A stretch of DNA of 64,000 bases from positions 4,588,001-4,652,000 of the forward strand of contig JASGKG010000001.1 in NCBI GenBank assembly GCA_047600805.1, written 5' to 3'. The position numbers were made by a program, and so were the translations under genes. The DNA comes from JADKHC01 sp047600805. Lineage in GTDB: Bacteria > Verrucomicrobiota > Verrucomicrobiia > Opitutales > Opitutaceae. The notes beneath the pieces were generated by a model. The model worked only from the letters and a program-made list of their open reading frames with translations, was not told the origin of the DNA and made no database searches. Positions 36,039 to 44,155 of this stretch are shown piece after piece. The first letter of the stretch is position 1. Each line of letters starts with the position of its first letter.

Positions 36039-37561
36039 AAGCTACCCTCCGCCTAGCCGCACTAAGCGCGGCCTTCTCATTTCTCACACCTCAGATCGCG
36101 GTTTGTTCATCTGAACCCGACGTGACTGCGCCTTCCCCTTTCGGCGCAAACTGGGGCTATTTGTATGGTCACACCGGAGTCAAACCACGCCCGTTCTTGT
36201 CGGCGGTGCGAGAGCTTGGCGGAGGCTTTTCACGGGTTGTGTTGTTTTGGCAGCAGATTGAGCCGCAGAAGGGACAATTCGATTGGTCCGCGCTCGATAC
36301 TTATGTGAACGACCTCGAAGGACCGGACGAAGGTTTTGTCACCCTGTATTCTGCATCCATGTGGGCCACGCAAGTCCCCGCGAGCATGATGCCGGCGACG
36401 TCTTCGAAAGATCCAGAGGATTACTACCGATTCGTTTACGAGACAGTTAAGCGTTACCGTGGCCGCGTTCGTTATTGGGGCAACGACTCCGAACCGACGA
36501 ATCCGGCATTCTGGGGAGGTTCCAAGGAACAATTCGTCGCTCAACTTCGTGTCTTCCGTCGGGCGGTAAAAGACGCTGATCCGCATGCCCTCGTGGTTCT
36601 CGGGGGCTGCGACGGGCTCTTTGTTCCGCCCGGGCTAAAGACTCCCTCTGGAGAGGAGGTCCCCGCGATTCCTCATCAAGACGTTGCACTCGGGTTCTTC
36701 GAATACGTTTTTCGCGAAGCCGCGGATGCGTTCGACGTTTTTGATCTGCACCTCTACCTCGATCCCGAAACAATCGGTCCCCGCGTCGAGTATATCCGTG
36801 AGCGGATGCGCGCTCAGGGGTTCGAAAAGCCAATTATCGCAGGCGAATATGGAGGTCCGAGCTTCTACGAATTTCCGGAGAACTATAAATACATCGATCT
36901 CGTGATGAAATGGTCGGTGAAGCCCGACGAGAAGGGCATAGCCCAAGTTGATCCAAAGATCGGGCAATCCATCGCTGCGATGTATGAGCAGATGGCCGGT
37001 CTTTCACCGCAAACTCAGATGTTCATGCAGGGTTGCTCCCCTGAACTCGAAGCGAAGTACCGCCGAATCCAATCGCGGACGCTCGTGATGCAGAACCTCT
37101 TCATTCTTTCGACCGGCATCAAGCGCTCGCTCTATTGGCAGTACTCGCCTGCGACGAACAATCGAGACGACATCATGGCCCTGATGTTCAGCAAGTTTGG
37201 GCTGACGATGAACGAAAACGAATCGCTGAAACCCACTCCCACAGCGGCGACGTACAAAAGAATGGTTTCCGTCCTGAAGGGCGTGAAGACTGTGACGCGC
37301 ATCGCTGTCACGGATCATCCGTCGATTCTGCTGTTTCAGGTCGATCGCGGCGCGCGCGGACTTGCCCTGGTCGTCTGGGAACGTCGCGACCGATTCAGTG
37401 GCGAGGATGTACCCGCCATCGAATTCAAGTGGCCATCAAAATGGATTCAGGTGCGGGCTGAAGATGCTTTCGGTGAGGCGCAAAACGCGACCGTTTCGAA
37501 TGGCAAAATTACCGTTTCCGTTGGACCAACACCAATCTACCTGACCGAAGCTCCGAAATGA
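36035..37561 (+). CDS. Exported clan GH-A-like glycosidase
   Basis: A 508-residue protein with a signal peptide (about 1-25). TIM-barrel features: FSRVVLFWQQIEPQKGQFDW near the start, the proposed acid/base Glu in YWGNDSEPTNPAFW (about residue 152), FDLHLYLD and the proposed nucleophile Glu in PIIAGEYGGPSF (about 271). The order and spacing fit GH5/GH39-like clan GH-A enzymes. A C-terminal beta domain follows (FQVDRGARGLALVVWERRDR). The substrate cannot be assigned. It is cargo of the relic element, translationally coupled to the TetR gene. Confidence 0.72.
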   Translation: MKATLRLAALSAAFSFLTPQIAVCSSEPDVTAPSPFGANWGYLYGHTGVKPRPFLSAVRELGGGFSRVVLFWQQIEPQKGQFDWSALDTYVNDLEGPDEGFVTLYSASMWATQVPASMMPATSSKDPEDYYRFVYETVKRYRGRVRYWGNDSEPTNPAFWGGSKEQFVAQLRVFRRAVKDADPHALVVLGGCDGLFVPPGLKTPSGEEVPAIPHQDVALGFFEYVFREAADAFDVFDLHLYLDPETIGPRVEYIRERMRAQGFEKPIIAGEYGGPSFYEFPENYKYIDLVMKWSVKPDEKGIAQVDPKIGQSIAAMYEQMAGLSPQTQMFMQGCSPELEAKYRRIQSRTLVMQNLFILSTGIKRSLYWQYSPATNNRDDIMALMFSKFGLTMNENESLKPTPTAATYKRMVSVLKGVKTVTRIAVTDHPSILLFQVDRGARGLALVVWERRDRFSGEDVPAIEFKWPSKWIQVRAEDAFGEAQNATVSNGKITVSVGPTPIYLTEAPK

Positions 37562-37644
37562 TCGGGCACGGTGCTGAGACGAGCAACGCAAGCATCGGGT
37601 CGTGGATCGTGCGTGGTTCGTCCATCGGCGGAGGAGACAAGAAA

Positions 37645-37667
37645 GGCGGCCGCTCGATCCGGCCGCC
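37645..37667 (-). terminator. Terminator after the small minus-strand gene
   Basis: Stem GGCGGCCG/CGGCCGCC with a 7-nt loop, followed on the minus strand by TTTCTTGT. It lies 14 nt after the stop at 37682. Confidence 0.75.
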
Positions 37668-37681
37668 GTGGCGCGCAAGGG

Positions 37682-37981
37682 TCACTCGCCCTGTTCGGCT
37701 TTCAGCTTCGCGATCAGCTCGAAGATGAAGGTGTGCGCGCGATCGGCGAGCTTGGCGACGAGCGGGAGGTCGTCCCGACCGAAGCTATCCGTGTCATGGT
37801 ATTGCTTGGCGTCGTCCACGTAAGTCCGCGCGAAGGTCACGTTGAAGAACTTTTTGTTGTCGGCCTCGTTCTCCCAAACGGCGGCTTTGATCCGGCCGAG
37901 GCGGTAGGTCTTCACCGGAAGCTTGGAGCTGGCGGTGGCGTTCTTGGGTTGCAAGGCGGGTTGACTGGATTTGGCGGGCAT
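37682..37981 (-). CDS. Conserved small hypothetical protein
   Basis: 99 residues from ATG 37981. A basic, disordered start (MPAKSSQPALQPKNATASSK) precedes a compact domain: KTYRLGRIKAAVWENEADN, KFFNVTFARTYVDD, YHDTDSFGRDDLPLVAKLAD. The pattern is familiar from hypothetical proteins of Planctomycetota/Verrucomicrobiota elements, where it resembles small plasmid maintenance-associated proteins. No function is known. An upstream open frame is low-complexity and was excluded. Confidence 0.65.
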   Translation of the reverse strand: MPAKSSQPALQPKNATASSKLPVKTYRLGRIKAAVWENEADNKKFFNVTFARTYVDDAKQYHDTDSFGRDDLPLVAKLADRAHTFIFELIAKLKAEQGE

Positions 37982-38559
37982 ATCGTTCCTTTTGTTTTTG
38001 AGGAGCGGGATTGCTCTCTCGACCCGAGGCGGGGGTGCCGACTGGAACGAAGGGACGGTTGGGGGGATTCCTTCCAAGGAGGACCCAAACGCGCCCTGGC
38101 CGCGCAGCGGCGTTCCCGTTGGAGGTGCCGCCAGAGAGAGCAAGAACGCTCCGGAGAAAGGAACGTTCCTCCTTGGCGGTATGCCCACGACCACTCACCT
38201 CCCGCCGGACCAAGAATGCCACCGCCTGATCTGAGCGACAGGACTCGGTCTACCGCTGTGTGGGAGAATCTGGCCGACGGTTCGGCAACGTACCGCGTGG
38301 ACCGGGCGACGCCTGCTCACGACTGGAAGCGGGATGACCGTGCTCGCTGCCGTGCGAGCGCGCTCATTCATCGATCGCGAAGGTGAAAGCGGGTCAGAGC
38401 GACTGCGCGTCGGCGGCTGGACAAACCGGCCGCCCTGTGGATGGAGCCGAGGAAGGGATACCGCAATCGGTGTAGTCCGCTTACACCATTCTCGGAGGGT
38501 GCGGTCCGTTGAGGCACGCTAAGCGTGGGCGCGGAATGGAACGCGTGAAAACCGTTCCC
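37982..38559. other. 578-nt GC-rich intergenic stretch
   Basis: Several short GC-rich frames overlap on both strands, including a 56-codon plus frame at 38216-38386, but none shows a domain, a good start or coherent composition. The divergent promoters of the flanking small genes should lie here. Confidence 0.4.
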
Positions 38560-38934
38560 ATGAGCAACCAACTACCTCTTGAAACCAACCCGATCCTCGC
38601 GGGCGGCACTGCTGGTGCCGGCCGCTTTCAAATCCTGGTCGAGTTTGCGCCCGGCGTTTTCGTCTCCACCGCTTCGGCCGAAAAGATCGAGGACGCCGTC
38701 GAGTTCTTCCTGAAGCAACCTCCGGGCTGCGAAGCAGGGGAGATTGCTCTCTTCGACCGCAACGAGCGACGCGTCATCGGCTCCGTGAAATGGAAGGTCG
38801 AGCCGACAGAGAACGGCCTGCGCGTTCCGCACCGGCACAATCTCTTCTGCGACTGGAATACGGCACTGGTCGCGCTGGAAGTCCAACGCCGTACCGAAGC
38901 CGAGCGCGGCTCGCTCGTCGAACTGATCGCCTAA
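38560..38934 (+). CDS. Hypothetical protein of integrative element
   Basis: 124 residues from ATG 38560 (MSNQLPLETNPILAGGTAG). The central part looks like alternating strands (RFQILVEFAPGVFVSTASAE, GEIALFDRNERRVIGSVKWK) with a C-terminal helix. No known domain is recognised. It lies 11 nt upstream of the HTH gene, suggesting one transcript. Confidence 0.6.
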   Translation: MSNQLPLETNPILAGGTAGAGRFQILVEFAPGVFVSTASAEKIEDAVEFFLKQPPGCEAGEIALFDRNERRVIGSVKWKVEPTENGLRVPHRHNLFCDWNTALVALEVQRRTEAERGSLVELIA

Positions 38935-38945
38935 CTTCTTCCCGC

Positions 38946-39299
38946 ATGAACGCTACCAGTCGCGCAATCTTCCAAACGGTCCTTGCTTCCGACTCCTCGC
39001 TTTCCGTAGCCGAGCAGAGGTTGGTGAAGGGTCTGATTGATGGGCACGTCGAAGCTCCTGTTTCTACGGTTTGCGGCAATGATGAGCACCTGCTCGTTAC
39101 CCAGAAGCGTGCAGCCCAGCTGCTCGGCGTTAGTCGGGCGACGGTTTGGCGGATGACGAGGGACTGCTTGCTCCATCCTGTCGAAATCATCCCTGGGACT
39201 TGGCGGTACCCCTTTCGTGAACTCGCTGCGCTCACGCAGCGGGGCGAGAGCGCCACACCGGCAGCCCGGAGTGAGCAATCCGAGCGATCTGCCGCATAG
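38946..39299 (+). CDS. Excisionase-like helix-turn-helix protein
   Basis: 117 residues from ATG 38946. The middle holds a MerR/excisionase-type HTH: LLVTQKRAAQLLGVSRATVW followed by RMTRDCLLHPVEI and the wing-like GTWRYPFRELAAL. Such proteins act as excisionases or recombination directionality factors, or as small regulators. It is the last gene before the internal att repeat. The Ser/Ala/Glu-rich C-terminus is disordered. Confidence 0.7.
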   Translation: MNATSRAIFQTVLASDSSLSVAEQRLVKGLIDGHVEAPVSTVCGNDEHLLVTQKRAAQLLGVSRATVWRMTRDCLLHPVEIIPGTWRYPFRELAALTQRGESATPAARSEQSERSAA

Positions 39300-39447
39300 C
39301 CTCCCCGACATGAGCGGTTACCAAGGCCCGTTGCCCAGTGTGGCAGCGGGCCTTTTCTTTGTTCGGCCAATCGCTGGGCGCAGGTGGCCTGCGGTGCCGA
39401 GGTTTCTGCGAGTTTCAGAGGTGGGCCAGGTGTTTTGGCTCGAAAAA

Positions 39448-39468
39448 ACTACGTCTGAAACTACGTCT
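39448..39468. repeat. Paired ACTACGTC sites, right end of relic element
   Basis: Two ACTACGTC copies 12-13 nt apart, 20 of 21 identical to 32917-32937. It lies 114 nt to the left of the second att repeat, so each end of the relic carries one block. Confidence 0.5.
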
Positions 39469-39552
39469 TGGGTGTCAGGAAGTCTCCCGGTGTTGCCTCT
39501 GGCGTCATGCGGGGTGACGGCTCTTTCGAAATCGCGTAAGTCACTCAACAAG

Positions 39553-39580
39553 AAGCCCCCGGAAGTGTTTCCGGGGGCTT
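39553..39580 (-). terminator. Terminator adjoining the right tRNA fragment
   Basis: A 12-bp stem AAGCCCCCGGAA/TTCCGGGGGCTT with a 4-nt loop. It occupies the same place as the hairpin at 32788-32817 but has a different stem sequence. Flanks on its left (GTAAGTCACTCAACAAGAAG) resemble those of the left copy. Confidence 0.8.
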
Positions 39581-39581
39581 C

Positions 39582-39630
39582 AAATTGGGTGCAGGGGCTG
39601 GATTTGAACCAGCGACCTTCAGGTTATGAG
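39582..39630 (-). repeat. attachment-site repeat: 3' end of a Met(CAT) tRNA, right copy
   Basis: Identical over 49 nt to 32820-32868, covering the anticodon loop through CCA. The sequence 5' of it on the minus strand (AGAGCACTTCGGTCGG) vaguely resembles a D-arm end but does not fold into a proper tRNA, so this is an att copy and not an intact gene. The intact tRNA is expected beyond the right end of the window. Confidence 0.88.
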
Positions 39631-39778
39631 CCGACCGAAGTGCTCTGATTCTGAATGAGTTAACCCGGCTTTTACAAAGGTTTGGTCTTTTGTTTGGCTA
39701 CCGCAAATTCGGGGGTTGCTGCACGTTGCTCCGGGGGCCGTGAGGTCAAAATTGAACCTCAACACAAAGGAGAAAGTT

Positions 39779-41200
39779 ATGTCACTGGAACTGCGTCGTG
39801 GGAAAAGTAAATGGTGGTACGGTAAGGTTATGGCCAACGGTCGGAAATTCACCAAGAACCTTGGTGTGGAAGTGAAGGGTAGGGTGCCGCCAACACTGAC
39901 CCAAACAGGTGATATCGTGTTTGAGCGGTCTCGCGCAAAAGCGCAGGCAGCGCTCGAAAAATTGCAGGTCGATTTTAAGAAACGGAGTACGGCTGAGGAA
40001 CTGGTTCAAACCATCCATGAAATCCGCACTGGCGCGCGTGTGAGTTCGATCTTACTCGACGATATGGGCCCACGCTGGGTTGCACTGCCGCGTCGGCGTC
40101 CGCTGAGTGCTAGCTATATCAAGCAAACAGAATCATTGTCTGCCCGCTTCGTGGAATATGTGAAGGATTCCAATAAAACGATTCGCGAAATGGCACAGGT
40201 GCAATCGGCGGTCTGTCGAAAATTCCTCAAAGCCGAAGAGGAGCGCGGTGTAACGGCCAAGACCTATAACAACACGCTGATTTTTCTTCGTGCCGTGTTT
40301 CACGCACTCCGCAAAGATGCTGGGCTCGCTGAGAATCCTTTCGAAGGGATTCCGACGCGTGATGGCGAAACCGTGTTTCGAAAGCCGTTCAGTGCTGACG
40401 AACTCACCATCCTAGAGAAAAAATCCAGAAGCGACGCTTTCATTTATCCGCTCATCATAACAGGCATGTGTACCGCGATGCGTCGTGGCGATTGCTGCAC
40501 GCTTTTACGGGAATCTGTGGATCTTGAAGATGGCTTTATACGGGTGAAGACCTCCAAGACCGGTGAATACGTCCAAATCCCGATCTTTCCGCTGTTGCGG
40601 GCGGTGTTAGAGCCGGCATTGGCCGAACCATCGCCTAGAGCACCACATTATGTTTTCCCTAAATTGGCGTCGCACTACTTTATCAATCCCGATCACCTGA
40701 CCGACCGGGTGCGCCGCGTGATGCGTGCTGCTGGTTTTTTGGATGCAAAAGAAACTGATACTGAGGAAGTGAAGAAATCTTCGCGGGGTGAGGTTAGGCG
40801 GGTGCGCAAGCAGGGTCTTCGCAAAGCTTCTGTGCGTGACTTCCATTCGTTCCGTGTCACGTGGGTCACTTTAGCTCTAAGTGCAGGTGTGCCTCTGGAA
40901 ATTGTTCAAAAAGTCACAGGACATCGCACGGCAGGCATTGTGATGAAACATTACTTTCAACCTGGCCGAGAGGACTTCCGCCGTACCCTCGCCAGCAAGA
41001 TGCCAGTCATTTTAGCGGGTAAACTGGCTGAAAGTGAGCCACCTAGCCTTAAGGAAATTTCTGAAAAGCTCGGCTCCATGACGGCCGAAGATTGGACCCA
41101 GAAACGAGACGATCTTCTTGCTCGGTTGTCCGGCGGCAAAGGTGGGCCAGTAAAGGCGGGAAACGGAGCAGGAGAGACGTATGAGCCCTCCGTTTACTAG
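39779..41200 (+). CDS. Tyrosine recombinase/integrase of the ICE
   Basis: 473 residues from ATG 39779, with AAGGAG 7 nt upstream. The N-terminal core-binding region ends near 200. The catalytic domain shows Arg in GMCTAMRRGDCC, HSFRVTW (HxxR), TGHRT and the nucleophile in IVMKHYFQP, the full phage-integrase set. It lies 150 nt from a tRNA att repeat, so it should integrate the element at the tRNA-Met 3' end. Its N-terminal half is homologous to the chimeric gene at 33014. Confidence 0.95.
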   Translation: MSLELRRGKSKWWYGKVMANGRKFTKNLGVEVKGRVPPTLTQTGDIVFERSRAKAQAALEKLQVDFKKRSTAEELVQTIHEIRTGARVSSILLDDMGPRWVALPRRRPLSASYIKQTESLSARFVEYVKDSNKTIREMAQVQSAVCRKFLKAEEERGVTAKTYNNTLIFLRAVFHALRKDAGLAENPFEGIPTRDGETVFRKPFSADELTILEKKSRSDAFIYPLIITGMCTAMRRGDCCTLLRESVDLEDGFIRVKTSKTGEYVQIPIFPLLRAVLEPALAEPSPRAPHYVFPKLASHYFINPDHLTDRVRRVMRAAGFLDAKETDTEEVKKSSRGEVRRVRKQGLRKASVRDFHSFRVTWVTLALSAGVPLEIVQKVTGHRTAGIVMKHYFQPGREDFRRTLASKMPVILAGKLAESEPPSLKEISEKLGSMTAEDWTQKRDDLLARLSGGKGGPVKAGNGAGETYEPSVY

Positions 41201-41229
41201 GTTGACTTTCGGTAAACTCTAGGTGAACT

Positions 41230-42030
41230 ATGGGTATATCAACGGCGACCCTTACCGAAGTGTGCTACGCTGCGCATGCTCCCTTGAGCAGCGTCTGGCG
41301 TCGTTCTCTTGAAAAGAAGTGGCTGGTCAAAGAAGTACCTGTGAGCGATGTCGTGCAAGCAGACGTGAAGACTTTCCCGGAGTTTCTTTGGCTGAATCTG
41401 GGCCGCGTGAAGGAAACCGGCCCCCCGATATCTTTGGTGCGATCCGTCGCTGAGAAGCAGGCTAAAACACGCCAAAATAGTTTTGTCTTCATTAGCGGCT
41501 TCACGCCGAAAGGTCAGCACGCACAACTCGCTGAAGCGATTTACGAACAATTTCCCAATCCGTTACTGGTTCAGATCGACCTAGCGGGCGAACCTGACGT
41601 GGTATCAGCATTGGAGAAATTCCGCGCCTTGAAGCTTCGGGGCGCTAGAGAGGTTGCCGGTGGTAAACGGTTAGCACCGATCATCGAGATTCCTAACGCT
41701 GATCTGCGTTCGGGTACGGGCCGCTTGTCGGCAGCGAAAATCGGCGACGTGTTTGGCGTGACCATGGTTGAACTCGGGCGCTGGATCGGCAGCAAGAAAG
41801 CGGCGCTTTCTAAGACACCGGATGCGGCCTCAATTCAAGACGCTCTAAAAGACTTGGCGCGGATTGCGCTGTTCCGGAAAGCATTGGGCGGAGCCCCAGC
41901 TTTCCGGCAGTGGCTGCGTACTGAAAACCGAGAAATGGAGAACAAGAGTCCTTTGGAATGGATCGAATTGGGACGCACGCGCGAAGTGGCTGATTTTGTC
42001 GAAGACGCACTCTCGGGTCACCCGAAATGA
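41230..42030 (+). CDS. DUF2384 (Xre/MbcA/ParS toxin-binding) protein, antitoxin-like
   Basis: 266 residues. The C-terminal third (IALFRKALGGAPAFRQWLRT, ENKSPLEWIELGRTREVADF) matches the Xre/MbcA/ParS toxin-binding domain that normally caps RES-type toxins. The middle (SAAKIGDVFGVTMVELGRWI) is a helix-turn-helix-like segment. The N-terminal 110 residues are unfamiliar. No RES toxin gene is adjacent on either side, so it may be a solitary antitoxin, a regulator, or it may protect the ICE in another way. It begins 29 nt after the integrase stop. Confidence 0.72.
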   Translation: MGISTATLTEVCYAAHAPLSSVWRRSLEKKWLVKEVPVSDVVQADVKTFPEFLWLNLGRVKETGPPISLVRSVAEKQAKTRQNSFVFISGFTPKGQHAQLAEAIYEQFPNPLLVQIDLAGEPDVVSALEKFRALKLRGAREVAGGKRLAPIIEIPNADLRSGTGRLSAAKIGDVFGVTMVELGRWIGSKKAALSKTPDAASIQDALKDLARIALFRKALGGAPAFRQWLRTENREMENKSPLEWIELGRTREVADFVEDALSGHPK

Positions 42031-42451
42031 GCGGAGTCTCGAATTTTCCTAGGCTGGCTGTGTTAAATGGCCGTCCGGTGTCGGAACCCCATTGCAATCC
42101 TGGGAGAGGAGGTGGTCGCAACGGGCAACTTCGCTGGTATTCGTTTTCCATCGGATGCGGCGACGAATCGTGATTTTGTCGGACACGACATGGTTTTTTT
42201 GAAAAGCGGTGGCGTCTCTCTCTTCGATTGTGGTGTTGGACGACTCCGGACCCGAGGTTGGCCGTTGGCCCTAGTCCACATGACTCGGACCGCAAATGTC
42301 CTAGTAGGTTTTGTGTGCGTGGGTGGCGCGATGAGTCGGTTGATTACGAATCCGCTCGCCCAGCCCGTTAAGTCCATCATAATGTTATGGGAATGAAGAG
42401 ATTTGGGATGGTTCAGGTCTCAAATCTCGAGATCCTCTGTCTTCTTCAAAA
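42031..42451. other. 420-nt spacer before the defence-like cargo
   Basis: Overlapping frames on both strands (about 105 codons each) lack domains and good starts; I accept none. GC content falls through this stretch towards the cargo. The cargo promoter should lie in its last part. Confidence 0.4.
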
Positions 42452-43606
42452 ATGCAGCACCTCAGCAGCTTGGAATTATTCGCCGGAGCCGGTGGACTCG
42501 CGCTTGGTGTTTCCACAGCCGGCCTAAGGCACAAATTTATCGCAGAAATCAATGCAGATAGTTGTGCCACGTTAAGAGCCAATAGTTCATTTTTTCCTTA
42601 CTGCCACCCGCAAGAAGTAGATTTATCCGAAATCAGCCCGGATAGGCTAGGTATCTCCGTGGACGTCATCGCTGCTGGTCCCCCTTGTCAGCCTTTTTCG
42701 AAAGGTGGTTCGTGCCGTGGGGCACGCGACTCGCGAAATCTATTTCCAATAGTTTTCAAATTTGTGCGAGATATGAGGCCGAAAGCATTCATCATTGAAA
42801 ATGTTCGGGGCCTAACCCAGTCGTGCTTTTCCAACTATGTAGAATATCTTAGGCTCCAACTACAATATCCATCGACACATCCAAAGCGAGAGTTGTCATG
42901 GAAAGATCAGCTCAACCGGCTGGAAAAACATCATTCCAGCAGAAAGCGACCTGAATACGTTGTTTTCTGCAGGACACTTAACGCTGCGGATTATGGTGTC
43001 GCTCAACGCAGAGAGCGTTTCTTCATGGTCGGATTCCGTTACGACGTTTGCCAAACTTGGCACTTCCCGACCCCAACTCATTCCCGTGAGGCTTTAGTAA
43101 AAGATCAGGCTATGGGTGGTAACTACTGGGAACGGTATGCAATCGACAAGAAGTTCCGCAGGTACACGACTTTGCCACAGCGGTGGGATCGCTTAAACGA
43201 CAGTAATCTGTCCCCGTATAGATTACAACCATGGCAAACTGTTCGAGACGTGATAGGTGACCTTCCAAATCCAGTCCTGCATGGAAATCGGTTGGTCAGC
43301 CATCACGAGGCGCTACATGGAGCGAGGCTTTACAATGGTCACAGCGGAAGCTATATCGATCTTCCGTCGAAAACGATAAAAGCAGGGACCCATGGCGTTC
43401 CGGGTGGTGAGAATACAGTCGTTTTTGCTGATGGTAGGTATCGGTATTTCACTCTTCGTGAGTGTGCGCGTATTCAATCGTTTCCGGACACTTATAACTT
43501 TGTAGGAACACGCACCTCGATAACGAAGCAAATCGGGAATGCAGTCCCTCCTGCGTTAGCAAGAGTTGTATCTAACAGCGTTCGAGCGGCTATAAGGAGC
43601 GAATAA
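42452..43606 (+). CDS. C5 cytosine DNA methyltransferase
   Basis: 384 residues with the ordered C5-MTase motifs: SLELFAGAGGLALGVSTAGL (I), AAGPPCQPFSKGG with the catalytic Cys (IV), FIIENVRGL (VI, ENV), DYGVAQRRERFFMVGF (VIII) and SITKQIGNAVPPALARVV (X). The variable target-recognition region lies at about 195-320. It methylates cytosine at an unknown site. It opens the plus-strand cargo block of lower GC content and may protect host DNA from the Mrr-like nuclease further down. Neighbouring genes are tightly packed behind it. Confidence 0.95.
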   Translation: MQHLSSLELFAGAGGLALGVSTAGLRHKFIAEINADSCATLRANSSFFPYCHPQEVDLSEISPDRLGISVDVIAAGPPCQPFSKGGSCRGARDSRNLFPIVFKFVRDMRPKAFIIENVRGLTQSCFSNYVEYLRLQLQYPSTHPKRELSWKDQLNRLEKHHSSRKRPEYVVFCRTLNAADYGVAQRRERFFMVGFRYDVCQTWHFPTPTHSREALVKDQAMGGNYWERYAIDKKFRRYTTLPQRWDRLNDSNLSPYRLQPWQTVRDVIGDLPNPVLHGNRLVSHHEALHGARLYNGHSGSYIDLPSKTIKAGTHGVPGGENTVVFADGRYRYFTLRECARIQSFPDTYNFVGTRTSITKQIGNAVPPALARVVSNSVRAAIRSE

Positions 43607-43652
43607 TAAATATCTTTAGAGTGGCGCCCACAATATTTAACCCACGGTACTC

Positions 43653-44150
43653 ATGAGTGTATTGGCGGACATAAGGCTATCGATACTGATTTTTGGGCCC
43701 GATCCCAAAAGCCCACCCGGCGGATTCGTTGGAGATCTGGCTCGAAAACGCGTGGAAATACGCGACGCCTTAGTGGCTGACGGGCATACTGCTTGTTTTC
43801 CTGAGGACCTTATGACCGGATCTCCTGATCCGGATTTAAACAATGCTTTTCTCTTCGAGGAGCTATTGGTTAGGAAGTATGATATGATTGTGCACCTCGT
43901 CGCTAGCTATGGTAGTGTAAGTGAGCTTAGCCTTTTTATGCGGGACGGGAATAGGATAGCCTCTAAGGTTGCGTTGTACTTTAACAAAGACCATGAGACC
44001 GGCATTGCATATCATCAGGCTGCGGTAGTAAAGAAGCTTGGTGCATCTTTGCACTCGTACGTTTATCCGGTCGATATTACCGCATGCAACCTGATGACAA
44101 ATGTTCGTGAAAAGGTAGAAATTGTCCGACTTGCCAAGTTCTATTCTTAA
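43653..44150 (+). CDS. Deoxyribosyltransferase/SLOG-like small protein
   Basis: 165 residues. A Rossmann-like N-terminus (LADIRLSILIFGPDPKSP) is followed by KRVEIRDALVADGHTACFPE, a strand-helix LLVRKYDMIVHLVASYGSVS and SELSLFMRD. The Ser-Glu after the hydrophobic strand sits where nucleoside 2-deoxyribosyltransferase-like and some TIR/SLOG proteins keep a catalytic Glu. An NAD- or nucleotide-cleaving effector, or a nucleotide sensor, is possible. It ends 5 nt before the kinase-ATPase gene, so the two are probably translated together. Confidence 0.5.
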   Translation: MSVLADIRLSILIFGPDPKSPPGGFVGDLARKRVEIRDALVADGHTACFPEDLMTGSPDPDLNNAFLFEELLVRKYDMIVHLVASYGSVSELSLFMRDGNRIASKVALYFNKDHETGIAYHQAAVVKKLGASLHSYVYPVDITACNLMTNVREKVEIVRLAKFYS

Positions 44151-44155
44151 CTTTC

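Larger units (their letters stand above)
32820..39630. mobile_element. Relic integrative element between two tRNA-Met att repeats
   Basis: A 6.8-kb segment bounded by identical 49-bp tRNA fragments. Near-identical ACTACGTC tandem sites lie inside each end. It contains a catalytically dead integrase fusion, a small zinc-ribbon frame, a coiled-coil protein, a DUF6573-like protein, a TetR/glycosidase pair and an excisionase-like gene. No relaxase or secretion genes remain. It looks like a decayed ICE or genomic island in tandem with the next element. Confidence 0.7.
39300..39778. other. Junction region between the two tandem elements
   Basis: 479 nt without genes. It contains, in order, the second paired ACTACGTC block, a 12-bp stem terminator, the right copy of the tRNA att repeat, and a stretch (39687-39740) similar to the region just before the left integrase. 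This stretch also holds the promoter of the intact integrase, whose AAGGAG ribosome site is at 39767-39772. Confidence 0.65.

Noticed and set aside
39586..39660. Complete tRNA-Met gene at the right att copy
   Set aside because: The 5' half does not pair with the acceptor CCCTGCA strand, and the anticodon arm has five surplus nucleotides; only the 3' fragment is tRNA-like.
42067..42396. 109-codon plus frame in the spacer before the methyltransferase
   Set aside because: No domain, and an equally long frame exists on the opposite strand.
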